Assembly (NCBI RefSeq): GCF_000152985.1
Contig: NZ_CH672395.1
Coordinates: 2,308,262 to 2,372,261 of the forward strand
DNA from: Leeuwenhoekiella blandensis MED217
GTDB taxonomy: Bacteria; Bacteroidota; Bacteroidia; Flavobacteriales; Flavobacteriaceae
Direction of reading: 5' to 3'
Length of the DNA stretch: 64,000 nucleotides
Shown piece after piece: positions 8,038 to 15,715 of the stretch. How positions within the stretch are numbered: the first letter of the stretch is position 1; every line of letters starts with the position of its first letter. Made by a program: the position numbers and the translations under genes. The notes beneath the pieces are model-generated. The model saw only the letters and a program-made list of their open reading frames with translations, did not search any database and was not told the origin of the DNA.

Positions 8038-8111
8038 TGATCGCGACAGGATTCGAACCTGTGACCGTCTGCTTAGAAGGCAGATGCTCTATCCAGCTGA
8101 GCTACGCGACC
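8038..8111 (-). tRNA. tRNA-Arg (anticodon TCT)
   Basis: The minus strand folds as a standard cloverleaf of 74 bases. The acceptor GGTCGCG pairs with CGCGATC, the D-arm is GCTC...GAGC, the anticodon stem TCTGC/GCAGA encloses loop CTTCTAA with anticodon TCT, and the T-arm is ACAGG TTCGAAT CCTGT. The discriminator is A and CCA is not encoded. It decodes AGA (and AGG). A TATATTTG -7 box lies at 8124-8131, so the tRNA is a single transcription unit. Confidence 0.97.
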
Positions 8112-8123
8112 TTTTTGCGGGTG

Positions 8124-8131
8124 CAAATATA
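8124..8131 (-). promoter_or_regulatory. -7 element of the tRNA-Arg promoter
   Basis: CAAATATA on the plus strand reads TATATTTG on the minus strand, an exact TAnnTTTG match 12 bp upstream of the tRNA 5' end. A -33 TTG is not obvious at the expected spacing. Confidence 0.5.
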
Positions 8132-8269
8132 ATGCTTTAACTAAAATTTAAAAGCATTACACCATTAAAAAAGTAAAAAAATATTCACGCCCCTGATACT
8201 GGATTGATTACCTAAAAGTTTAAAGCATTTTATAGCCTGCTCGAAAATATAATTATTCTATATAAAATG

Positions 8270-8293
8270 AAAAACCCGCGCTTACGCAACGGG
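8270..8293 (-). terminator. Intrinsic terminator downstream of the small secreted protein
   Basis: On the minus strand CCCG..GC/GC..CGGG forms a hairpin (8275-8293, one bulge, loop GTAA) followed by TTTTTC. It is oriented to stop transcription coming from the gene at 8478-8765, about 185 bp past its stop codon. Confidence 0.6.
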
Positions 8294-8477
8294 CCTTTCT
8301 CCCAACTTAAAACTTTTATCAACTACGATTTGGGGAATCGAATATAAAATTTCATCAATACGGCGGTTTATGATTTGGGGATTTAAACAATCGCCGTATT
8401 TAATGAAATTGGGTGTATTATATTTTAATCAATCATGATTTGGGGTTCATTATGATTTGGGGAAATCAAATTTGATA
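8270..8477 (-). ncRNA. Structured 3' region or small RNA with four CCCCAAATC boxes
   Basis: This 366-base gap (8112-8477) has no convincing gene. Downstream of the small secreted protein, the minus strand carries four identical CCCCAAATC boxes (plus-strand GATTTGGGG at 8327-8335, 8372-8380, 8437-8445 and 8454-8462). A near-perfect inverted repeat, AATTTCATCAATACGGCG at 8348-8365 against 8392-8410, presents the box at 8372-8380 in its loop. The block ends with a GC hairpin and a T run (8270-8293). It could be a long 3' untranslated region of the 8478-8765 gene or a processed or independent small RNA. No promoter inside it is clear. From 8132 to 8269 I see only AT-rich spacer. Confidence 0.5.
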
Positions 8478-8765
8478 TTAAACAGTTTTTACAGGACTTT
8501 TAATTTTAGCTAACTCTAATGGCTTGTGCGTATAAATCATCTCACCTGTGAATTTTATTTTTTCTAATTGATATAATCTTAGAATCGCTTCAGGTAAAGT
8601 ATGTTCAGTGAGGTTAACTTCTATAAGATTATTATCAAATACAACTTGAGAAAGTTGGGCTAGCTGATTCGTTTCCTTTGCTGTTTTTGTCTTCTCTCCT
8701 GGCGTACTTGCAAAAATTGCTGAAGAGGAAAACAGAAGAATTAGAAGTAGTAATTTTTTAAGCAT
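8478..8765 (-). CDS. Small secreted protein of unknown function
   Basis: The 95-residue product starts with a clear Sec signal peptide (MLKKLLLLILLFSSSAIFAS, cleavage after AFAS-like Ala/Ser near residue 20). The remaining ~75 residues are soluble, with a beta-like stretch SQVVFDNNLIEVNLTEHTLP and a basic C-terminus (PLELAKIKSPVKTV). I do not recognise a domain. No cysteine remains after the signal peptide, so it is not a lipoprotein. It is a single gene with its own -7 box and a long structured 3' region, which is unusual for a protein this small. Confidence 0.75.
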   Translation of the reverse strand: MLKKLLLLILLFSSSAIFASTPGEKTKTAKETNQLAQLSQVVFDNNLIEVNLTEHTLPEAILRLYQLEKIKFTGEMIYTHKPLELAKIKSPVKTV

Positions 8766-8777
8766 GAAGTGGGTTTT

Positions 8778-8799
8778 GTTGTATTACAACGCAAATATA
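8778..8799 (-). promoter_or_regulatory. Promoter and palindrome before the small secreted protein
   Basis: CAAATATA at 8792-8799 reads TATATTTG on the minus strand, an exact TAnnTTTG -7 element. Between it and the ATG lies GTTGTATTACAAC (8778-8790), a perfect 6-bp inverted repeat around one base, well placed for a repressor. Binding is inferred only. Confidence 0.45.
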
Positions 8800-8990
8800 A
8801 AACCATTCATCCTTAAAAAGCTAATTTATTCGATGAAATACACAAATTTTAAAAATTATTGGTGATTTATTCCATATTCAGGTTATTTATCTAAAAAATC
8901 ACATCGCTAAACATTACGTAAAACGCTTTACTAGTGTAAAATCTTAAAATAAATTTAAGGAATATTCCTACAAATATTGTTATCTATTGC

Positions 8991-9539
8991 TTATTCTGGG
9001 TTTTGATAAATATAAACTTCTGTCGCTCCCAATCCATAACGCTGATAGTTCGCGTCATAAAATTTTATGGTATCGTATCTTGAAAAAAGATATTCCAGCT
9101 CTGCCTTTAGCACCCCTTCTCCAACACCGTGTATGAAAACTACCCGCTGAATTCTTTTGTTTATGGCAAATTCTAACTTGCGTCTCGCGGTATCTATCTG
9201 AAGGTTTAACTTATCATGCGCTGTCATCCCTCGTTCTGATTTTGTAAGTTGATGAATATGTAAATCAACTTCCATTGGAGGGACTACTCCCTTCGCTTTG
9301 GCTACAGGCTTTTTCCTTTTCTTATAGAAAGATTCTTTTTCTTTAATTAAAGAATCTAAATTTTGATCAAAATCAAGATCCAGCGTTTTATCAGGCACAA
9401 TTTCGTGTGCATTCACATCAAACTCAAATCCATCTGAGGTTATTATTGAAATCGCTTCTGCAGAGATTTGAGTGATTATACCAGACAAATCATCATCCAA
9501 AAGCGTAACAGACTGACCTATTTTGAATTGAGTTCGCAT
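8991..9539 (-). CDS. DUF2027/Smr domain protein
   Basis: The 182-residue protein has an N-terminal small beta-barrel (residues ~5-50, KIGQSVTLLDDDLSGIITQI), a basic linker (YKKRKKPVAKAKG), and a C-terminal Smr domain from ~90. The Smr motifs are EVDLHIHQL (the DLH motif), FIHGVGEGVLK (HGxG) and YGLGATEVYI. Smr domains of the MutS2 family have nicking endonuclease or RNA-cleaving activity; the free-standing bacterial forms are poorly understood. It is cytoplasmic and divergent from the T9SS-sorted protein gene at 9633. Confidence 0.9.
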   Translation of the reverse strand: MRTQFKIGQSVTLLDDDLSGIITQISAEAISIITSDGFEFDVNAHEIVPDKTLDLDFDQNLDSLIKEKESFYKKRKKPVAKAKGVVPPMEVDLHIHQLTKSERGMTAHDKLNLQIDTARRKLEFAINKRIQRVVFIHGVGEGVLKAELEYLFSRYDTIKFYDANYQRYGLGATEVYIYQNPE

Positions 9540-9632
9540 AATTTCTTCATTAACTCGATAAAAAGCGTTAATTCTTCTTTGAATTACGTAATCGGTATTG
9601 TAAATTTAGTATCTTCGCAAAAATATTTCAAT

Positions 9633-11600
9633 ATGAGAAATTTTTACTCCAAATTGTTTTTTTTATTACTACCTGCTTTGGCTACCAGTCAATTATATGT
9701 AGGTACAGCGAGCGACAGTTCTTTTGTTTATAACAAAGGTGAAATAGTATTTGTCAATCAAGACATCAACCTTGCTGGAAGCCCTGATGAAACAGAGGGT
9801 AACTTTTATTTGCGTAACGAGGGACAGCTGATACAAGGCGATGATGCAAGTGCTAACTCAGGTAACGGTATCGTCTCTGTATATCAGACCAATACACAAA
9901 ATCAATGGGATTACCATTATTGGGCTTCACCGGTTGGAGACCCTGGAAAATCTGCTACGAGCAATGGTAACTCAGGAAACGTAAATTTCTATTTAAGTGA
10001 TGATGATAATGGTGGTTTATATAAAACAGATGCTAATAGCGAAATTGTAGCAACTCCTGTAACATTTACAACCAATTATAACAGTTCTATCACAAGCGCA
10101 AACGAATTTAGTCTATCTAGTTATTGGTTGTATAAATTTGTGGCTACAACAGGTTACGGTAGCTGGTCAAAAATAACTGCTTCAAACCCTTTAGGTGCTG
10201 GTGAAGGATTTACGATGAAAGGTCTTGGCAACGGAACTTCCCCGGCCGGTCTTGTTCCTATAGACTTTAGAGGAAGGCCTAATAACGGAACCATCAATGT
10301 CACGGTTGCTAATGAAAACTTGACCTTGGTTGGAAATCCTTACCCTTCAGCAATGAATCTAAGTTTCTATTTGTTAGCTAATTCTCTTCCTAGCACTACT
10401 GATCTAAGTGGATGTTTGGGCACATATTCTGGGGCTCCTACAGCTATTGGTGAAAACATTACCGGTGTAGCCTATTTCTGGGAATCTGATCCCAATGTAA
10501 AATCGCATTATATTAAAGATTATGAAGGTGGCTATGGTACATTTTCACCTGAAGCCAACTGCAATTCAACCGGCACTTATGAATCTCCAGTTTTTATTGA
10601 ATATGATAATGAAGGGCAACCTGTTTTAGATATTAATGGTGATCCAAAAGAAACAGGAGTTAATGGAAGCGCTACAGAAAGACATTTTACACCTGTAGGT
10701 CAGGGCTTTTTTGTTGAAGGAGCAACTAATGGTTCTGTTACAGCTAAGAATGAATTTAGAGTTTATATAAAAGAATCAGAAAACCCTTATTCTAATTTTA
10801 AAAGCAACTCAGGTTCCAAATCGAAGTCTGCTAGCACAGAGAGTAAAAACAAGACAACTCCTAAAGCTGGTGAATTTACACTCAATGAGCACGGTGTCGT
10901 TGTTTTATCAAAATTTCGTTTAAAGACACTTGTCAATAAATCGTATACTAGAGCTCTAACAGGTGTTATGTTAGATGATGCTACTTTAGGATTTGATGTT
11001 GCAGGTGATGGTAATAATGTGTCAGAACTTCCGTCTGACATTAACTTTCTAGTAGAAGGTAGTGATGATGCTTTTCTTATCAACTTATTTCCGTATGATA
11101 TAGAAGTGAAATTACCTCTTAAAGTGACTGGGTCTGCCGAAACAAATACCTTTGAAATGCAAGTTTCTGGCTTGAACTTCACCCCAGATGAAAGCATTTA
11201 CTTACACGATAAGCAAACCGATGAGTATCACGATATTTTGAATCAGTCGTATGAGTTTGAATTAGAAAAAGGGACGTATACAGACCGCTTTGAAATAGTA
11301 TTTCAAGATGAAAAAACATTAGATGTCGAAGAGGTTGAAGAAGTAAAAAGATCTTTTAATATCTATCAGAATAACGGCCGTGCAGAACTTACAGTTTTAA
11401 ATCCGCTTCAAACCGAGCTTAAAGAGATTACTGTTTTTGACATTAGCGGACGCCTTTTAGTTTCAAAAATTAATGAAGGAACTAACGAAAAAGTGGTTAT
11501 TCCTTCTAGCGCTTGGAGCGACGGAGTTTATATTGTTCGTGTTACCACAAAAGACAATATTGAATATTCTAAAAAAGTTTCTGTACGCAACATAAAATAA
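9633..11600 (+). CDS. Surface or secreted protein with T9SS type A C-terminal sorting domain
   Basis: I start at ATG 9633 (655 aa), which places a signal peptide MRNFYSKLFFLLLPALATSQ first; the longer frame from 9468 overlaps the Smr gene's start. The body is rich in Gly, Asn, Ser and Thr with repeated flavobacterial signatures (YHYWASPVGDP, GEGFTMKG, LVGNPYPSAMN). The last ~80 residues (FNIYQNNGRAELTVLN..., ITVFDISGRLLVSKINEG, WSDGVYIVRVTTK, KKVSVRNIK) are a T9SS type A sorting domain. The protein is therefore moved across the outer membrane by the type IX machinery and attached or released. Adhesion or a matrix role is possible but not shown. Two small membrane-protein genes follow directly (1 bp and 1 bp gaps). 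Confidence 0.92.
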   Translation: MRNFYSKLFFLLLPALATSQLYVGTASDSSFVYNKGEIVFVNQDINLAGSPDETEGNFYLRNEGQLIQGDDASANSGNGIVSVYQTNTQNQWDYHYWASPVGDPGKSATSNGNSGNVNFYLSDDDNGGLYKTDANSEIVATPVTFTTNYNSSITSANEFSLSSYWLYKFVATTGYGSWSKITASNPLGAGEGFTMKGLGNGTSPAGLVPIDFRGRPNNGTINVTVANENLTLVGNPYPSAMNLSFYLLANSLPSTTDLSGCLGTYSGAPTAIGENITGVAYFWESDPNVKSHYIKDYEGGYGTFSPEANCNSTGTYESPVFIEYDNEGQPVLDINGDPKETGVNGSATERHFTPVGQGFFVEGATNGSVTAKNEFRVYIKESENPYSNFKSNSGSKSKSASTESKNKTTPKAGEFTLNEHGVVVLSKFRLKTLVNKSYTRALTGVMLDDATLGFDVAGDGNNVSELPSDINFLVEGSDDAFLINLFPYDIEVKLPLKVTGSAETNTFEMQVSGLNFTPDESIYLHDKQTDEYHDILNQSYEFELEKGTYTDRFEIVFQDEKTLDVEEVEEVKRSFNIYQNNGRAELTVLNPLQTELKEITVFDISGRLLVSKINEGTNEKVVIPSSAWSDGVYIVRVTTKDNIEYSKKVSVRNIK

Positions 11601-11601
11601 T

Positions 11602-11877
11602 ATGGAAAAATACATGCTTCCCTGCCTTACCAAAAAGTACTTAGGCTTTGAATGCATGGGTTGTGGTTTACAACGATCTTTAGTGGCCCTTTTACAGGGC
11701 CATTTTTCGGAAGCCTTTACTTTGTATCCTGCTATTTTCCCATTAGCGCTTTTGGGATTTATGGTGACATTAAATTTTATGTTTACAATTAAATTCGCTA
11801 CTAAAATCATTTCATTTTTGGCAATCTTATCGGTATCTACTATTATTGTAAGCTATATACTTAAACTAACATCCTGA
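11602..11877 (+). CDS. DUF2752 membrane protein
   Basis: The 91-residue protein starts one base after the T9SS protein's stop codon. It has the DUF2752 signature PCLTKKYLGFECMGCGLQRS near the N-terminus, with Cys8, Cys18 and Cys21, followed by a short loop and two hydrophobic segments (IFPLALLGFMVTLNFMFTI and IISFLAILSVSTIIVSYIL). The family is widespread in bacteria and its function is unknown. The tight spacing suggests translational coupling and a shared envelope role with its neighbours. Confidence 0.88.
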   Translation: MEKYMLPCLTKKYLGFECMGCGLQRSLVALLQGHFSEAFTLYPAIFPLALLGFMVTLNFMFTIKFATKIISFLAILSVSTIIVSYILKLTS

Positions 11878-11878
11878 T

Positions 11879-12205
11879 ATGGAACAACAAAAACTACCTA
11901 ACGTAACCATTTCTTTAATCTTAGGAATCGTCTCTTTTATTGCCTGCTGCTTTAGCTCTGGTTTTGGGGGATTATTATTTTCTGGAATCGCGCTATACCT
12001 TGCTAATAAAGACAAAAAATTAGCAGCACCTAATCCAGAACTTTATGAAAATTATGGTCAGCTTAAAACAGCTCGAATCATTGCCATTATTGGTTTGGTT
12101 CTAGCGATTATCATTTCTATATTCTGCATCATACTATTTATAATATTTGGAAGTGCAGAAGCAATTCAACAATGGGCTTTAGAGATGCAAAACGCACAAG
12201 CTTAA
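11879..12205 (+). CDS. CCC motif membrane protein (DUF4190-like)
   Basis: The 108-residue protein has two transmembrane segments (VTISLILGIVSFIACCFSSG and IIAIIGLVLAIIISIFCIIL) separated by a loop with NKDKKLAAPNPELYENYGQL. This is the layout of the flavobacterial 'CCC motif' membrane proteins, although here the cysteines read ACC. It begins one base after the DUF2752 stop codon and closes the operon, which ends at the hairpin at 12229-12256. The function is unknown. Confidence 0.82.
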   Translation: MEQQKLPNVTISLILGIVSFIACCFSSGFGGLLFSGIALYLANKDKKLAAPNPELYENYGQLKTARIIAIIGLVLAIIISIFCIILFIIFGSAEAIQQWALEMQNAQA

Positions 12206-12228
12206 AAATAACAACATATTTTATCTAC

Positions 12229-12256
12229 AAGCCTGAGTTTCTACTCAGGCTTTTTC
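12229..12256 (+). terminator. Intrinsic terminator of the T9SS protein-DUF2752-CCC operon
   Basis: AAGCCTGAGT (12229-12238), loop TTCT, and ACTCAGGCTT (12243-12252) form a perfect 10-bp stem followed by TTTCTTT. Confidence 0.9.
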
Positions 12257-12317
12257 TTTGGAAGATTTTGAGTAAAATCTTAATACTTTACTTAGATTTA
12301 ATTGAAATCTTTATTCC

Positions 12318-12325
12318 TACTTTTG
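12318..12325 (+). promoter_or_regulatory. -7 element before the MscS operon
   Basis: TACTTTTG matches TAnnTTTG and lies 17 bp before the ATG at 12343, so the leader would be very short. A -33 TTG is not at the usual spacing. Confidence 0.4.
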
Positions 12326-12342
12326 CGCCTGAAATTTAGAAC

Positions 12343-13629
12343 ATGGCTTACCAAATAGATACCTATTTAAAAGATTTTAGCTCTTACATTGAAAGCGCTG
12401 GAGTAACCTCTTTCTATGCTGAAATGTTGACGGTATTTATAAATGCCTTCATTTTTATATTACTTCTTGCTTTTTTAGATAAACTGCTAAAAAAAATAAT
12501 CGTAGAGGTTTTTAAGGTATTTAGCAATAAGACCAAAACCTCTTTTGACGATTTTCTGATTCTTACCAATTTCCCAAGATATGTAGGTCATATAATTCCT
12601 CTGGCAATTTTTAAATGGTTTTTTGTTGAACTTCTCGATAATTACCCTACAACATTATATTGGCTTTTAAAGGTTTTTGACCTATATGTAATCTTACTTA
12701 TTTTAAAGATAATTCGCAGTTTACTTCGTACGTCAAGAGACTATTTTCAGACTAAAGAGCAGTTTCATGATAAACCTTTACAAAGTTATCTACAGGTAAC
12801 CATGCTTTTTCTTTGGGGTATTGGCGTGTTCTTCTTCATTCTTGAGATATTTGATCAAAATGCAATGGATTTTGTATTGCAATTGGGAGCGGCTTCAGCG
12901 GTTATTCTTTTGATTTTTAAAGACACCATTTTGGGTTTTGTTGCCTCAATTCAAGTTTCTATAAACGATATTGTACGTATTGGTGATTGGATCACTTTCA
13001 GTAAATATGGCGCTGATGGAACCGTCACCGAAATCAATCTTGCGACGGTAAAGGTTCAAAATTGGGATATGACTTATACCACCATTCCCACGTACAGTTT
13101 GATCTCAGACTCGTTTCAAAACTGGCGCGGAATGCAGGAAAGCAGTGGCCGACGCATTAAAAGAGCTGTTTACATCAAGCAAAACTCAGTTAAATTTTTA
13201 ACCGAAGATGATCTAAAGGAACTTAAACGAATTCAGCTTGTGGCTCCATATATTGAACATATGGAAAAAGAGGTTGTTCGTTCTAATCGAAGACACGAGG
13301 TAGATCAAAGCATTGCAATAAATGGTCTTAATCAAACCAATCTAGGCGTTTTTAGAAAGTATATTGATGCTTACCTCTATGAAAATCCTGCCATAAACAA
13401 AGACCTGTTCTTGATGGTGCGCCACTTACCTCCTACTTCGCAGGGAATCCCGATAGAAGTGTTCTGCTTCAGCAACGATAAACGTTGGGAAAATTATGAA
13501 CATATTCAAGCTGATATTTTTGATCATATCATTGCTGCTGTTCCTTTTTTTAATCTTGAGATCTTCGAAGAGCCTTCATCTAAGGATATTACCAGTTTCT
13601 TAACGCAACAACAGGATTTAAAAGGGTAG
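12343..13629 (+). CDS. Mechanosensitive ion channel, MscS family (YbdG-like)
   Basis: The 428-residue protein has several N-terminal membrane segments (AEMLTVFINAFIFILLLAFL, then two more to ~residue 180), the pore-lining helix region (QLGAASAVILLIFKDTILGF) and the MscS beta domain (IVRIGDWITFSKYGADGTVT, WDMTYTTIPTYSLISDSFQN). A long cytoplasmic C-terminal domain follows, as in E. coli YbdG rather than the short MscS. Such channels open under membrane tension and protect against hypo-osmotic shock. It leads a run of three co-directional genes that ends with a second, shorter MscS. Confidence 0.92.
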   Translation: MAYQIDTYLKDFSSYIESAGVTSFYAEMLTVFINAFIFILLLAFLDKLLKKIIVEVFKVFSNKTKTSFDDFLILTNFPRYVGHIIPLAIFKWFFVELLDNYPTTLYWLLKVFDLYVILLILKIIRSLLRTSRDYFQTKEQFHDKPLQSYLQVTMLFLWGIGVFFFILEIFDQNAMDFVLQLGAASAVILLIFKDTILGFVASIQVSINDIVRIGDWITFSKYGADGTVTEINLATVKVQNWDMTYTTIPTYSLISDSFQNWRGMQESSGRRIKRAVYIKQNSVKFLTEDDLKELKRIQLVAPYIEHMEKEVVRSNRRHEVDQSIAINGLNQTNLGVFRKYIDAYLYENPAINKDLFLMVRHLPPTSQGIPIEVFCFSNDKRWENYEHIQADIFDHIIAAVPFFNLEIFEEPSSKDITSFLTQQQDLKG

Positions 13630-13688
13630 CTTACTAACCACCCCCTTTTGGTTCCATATAGGAGTTGAAAGAAACTAACCTAACCCTG

Positions 13689-14777
13689 ATGACATTTAAA
13701 AATATACTCCAAATCCTTGGAGGCATCGCTGTTGTGCTTACGCTCGTCCCTTTTATAGCTGCCGACTTTTGGTGGATTCGCATTTTCGATTTTCCTCACC
13801 TACAGTTAACCATTTTTACAGCAATAGCAACACTCGCTTATTTTATCAAATTCGATATCAAATGGGCCAAAGATTATGCATTTGTAAGTATTATGACTGC
13901 TTGTCTGGTATTTCAAATACTAAAAATCTATCCATACACCCCGCTAGCGGAAAAGGAAGTTTTAGACGCAACAATAGACAACAGCGACAATAGCTTTAAA
14001 GTTATGGTGGCAAATGTTTTACAGAAGAATAAAGATCATAATAAACTACTTCAAGAAGTTGAGTCAAAGAATCCGGATATTTTATTGCTGCTGGAAACCG
14101 ATCGCGTTTGGCTTAACGCAGTAAATTCAACTTTATCAGAAAAATACACCTATTACAAAGGCGCTCCTTTAGACAATACTTATGGAATGCTCTTGTATTC
14201 AAAATTACCAATGCAAAATGCAGAGATTCACTATCAGATAGACGATAGTATTCCTTCAATAGAAACTAAAGTAAAACTTCCTTCTGGAGCGTATTTTCAG
14301 CTTTATGCGATTCACCCGACACCGCCAATGCCCCAGCACAATCCTATGTCAACCGATCGTGATGCCGAAATGATGAAAACGGCTTTTAAAAGTCGGAATA
14401 AGCAAATCCCGGTTTTGGTTATTGGTGATTTTAATGATGTTGCTTGGTCTGAGTCGACGCAATTATATAAAGAAGTAAGTGAATTACTTGACTTACGCAT
14501 TGGTCGAGGCTTGTTCAATACGTTTAGTGCAAATAGCAAAATTATGCGTTGGCCACTTGATCATATTTTTGTTTCCGAACATTTTAGGGCCAAAGAAGTG
14601 CTGCGTGGAAATGATGTAGGTTCTGATCATTTTCCTGCTTATGCCGAATTGACTTTGGAATCTGATAAAAAAGACGAGCAAACTCCGTCGCCGCCTAGTG
14701 AGAATCAGTTAAAAAGAGCCTACCAAATCATTGAAAAAGAAGCGACGCAAAAAGACACGCGTAAAGAATCAAACTAA
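13689..14777 (+). CDS. Membrane-anchored endonuclease/exonuclease/phosphatase family protein
   Basis: The ATG at 13689 (362 aa) is chosen over a TTG at 13665. Three hydrophobic segments fill residues ~5-90. The C-terminal two-thirds is an EEP fold: NVLQKNKDH early, PDILLLLETD with the metal-binding Glu, IHPTPPMP, VIGDFNDVAW (Asp/Asn catalytic pair), and the closing GSDHFPAYAEL with the Asp-His general base. Related proteins cleave phosphodiesters or sphingolipid-type lipids; the topology suggests the domain faces the periplasm. A basic C-terminal tail ends the protein. It sits 59 bp after one MscS gene and 11 bp before another. The substrate is unknown. Confidence 0.88.
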   Translation: MTFKNILQILGGIAVVLTLVPFIAADFWWIRIFDFPHLQLTIFTAIATLAYFIKFDIKWAKDYAFVSIMTACLVFQILKIYPYTPLAEKEVLDATIDNSDNSFKVMVANVLQKNKDHNKLLQEVESKNPDILLLLETDRVWLNAVNSTLSEKYTYYKGAPLDNTYGMLLYSKLPMQNAEIHYQIDDSIPSIETKVKLPSGAYFQLYAIHPTPPMPQHNPMSTDRDAEMMKTAFKSRNKQIPVLVIGDFNDVAWSESTQLYKEVSELLDLRIGRGLFNTFSANSKIMRWPLDHIFVSEHFRAKEVLRGNDVGSDHFPAYAELTLESDKKDEQTPSPPSENQLKRAYQIIEKEATQKDTRKESN

Positions 14778-14788
14778 AAACCTCTTTT

Positions 14789-15715
14789 ATGGAAAATGAT
14801 TCGACAATATCTGAAGCCTTTCAAAATTTCTATAATAGTTTTATAGCGCAATTACCCGGTATAGGGCTGGGCGTTCTCATTATAATTTTAGGTTCCCTAA
14901 TTGGCGCTTGGGTGGGCAATTTTGCACGACAACGCATATCGCAGCGCACACAAGACCCATTGATGAGCCGCTTTTTGGGCAAGGCCATTCGCATTACCTT
15001 TTTTATAATTGCAGTAATGCTTGCTCTAAGAGCCGCTGGTTTAGGTGCCATCGCTACCGGTATTCTTACTGCTGCAGGTGCCAGTGCAGTAGTTTTGGGC
15101 TTTGCGTTTAAAGATATAGGTGAAAATTTTATCGCCGGGATTATACTGGCTTTCAACAGACCTTTTAATGTTAACGATACCGTAGAGATCGGAGCAAATT
15201 TTGGCAAAGTAAAAGCACTAGAATTTCGCTATACAAAACTCAAAACTTTTGACGGAAAAGATGTGTACATCCCCAATAGTGATGTGCTTACAACACCCGT
15301 AACTAACTATACTGAAGACGGATTTTTTAGATGGACTTTTACCATTGGTATTGCTTATGAAGACAATATTGACGGTGCAAAAAAAGTGGTGATGGATGCT
15401 TTGCGTGCCGAACCCAACGTCATTGAAGATGAGGAACACGAGAACTTTGTGATTGAGGATGAGTTAGCTACAAGCACTGTAAATCTGAAGGTCTATTTTT
15501 GGGTAGATACCAAAGACTTCCGTAGAATGGCTTTAATTACCAAAGGTAGCGTGGTGCGCAAGGTGAAAGAAGCTTTAGAAGATCACGGTTTCTATATGCC
15601 GGCAGATATTCAGGAAATCAAGTTGTACGGCGCTGCAAAAGATAGTCCGTTACGTTTTGAACAAACTACACAAAGCGCTGTGCAAAATTCAGAAGCAAAA
15701 AAATCAGATGCTTAG
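14789..15715 (+). CDS. Small-conductance mechanosensitive channel, MscS family
   Basis: At 308 residues this matches the size of E. coli MscS. There are three membrane segments (IGLGVLIIILGSLIGAWVGN; ITFFIIAVMLALRAAGLGAI; the pore helix TAAGASAVVLGFAFKDIGEN), then the beta domain (RPFNVNDTVEIGANFGKVKA, YIPNSDVLTTPVTNYTEDG) and the alpha-beta cytoplasmic cage to the end. The glycine/alanine-rich pore helix is typical. Its stop codon overlaps the convergent gluconate permease stop by four bases. It shares a likely operon with the YbdG-like channel and the EEP hydrolase. Confidence 0.94.
   Translation: MENDSTISEAFQNFYNSFIAQLPGIGLGVLIIILGSLIGAWVGNFARQRISQRTQDPLMSRFLGKAIRITFFIIAVMLALRAAGLGAIATGILTAAGASAVVLGFAFKDIGENFIAGIILAFNRPFNVNDTVEIGANFGKVKALEFRYTKLKTFDGKDVYIPNSDVLTTPVTNYTEDGFFRWTFTIGIAYEDNIDGAKKVVMDALRAEPNVIEDEEHENFVIEDELATSTVNLKVYFWVDTKDFRRMALITKGSVVRKVKEALEDHGFYMPADIQEIKLYGAAKDSPLRFEQTTQSAVQNSEAKKSDA

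Noticed and set aside
8327-8462. CRISPR or MITE from the repeated GATTTGGGG boxes
   Set aside because: Units are only 9 bp with irregular spacing (45, 65 and 17 bp), no terminal inverted repeats or target duplications, and no cas genes.
9468-9632. N-terminal extension of the T9SS-sorted protein
   Set aside because: It overlaps the Smr gene start in opposite orientation and would bury the clear signal peptide that begins at ATG 9633.
14830-15207. Minus-strand frame of 125 codons within mscS
   Set aside because: Shadow of a strongly supported MscS gene; low-complexity Pro/Ala/Lys product with no signal or family.
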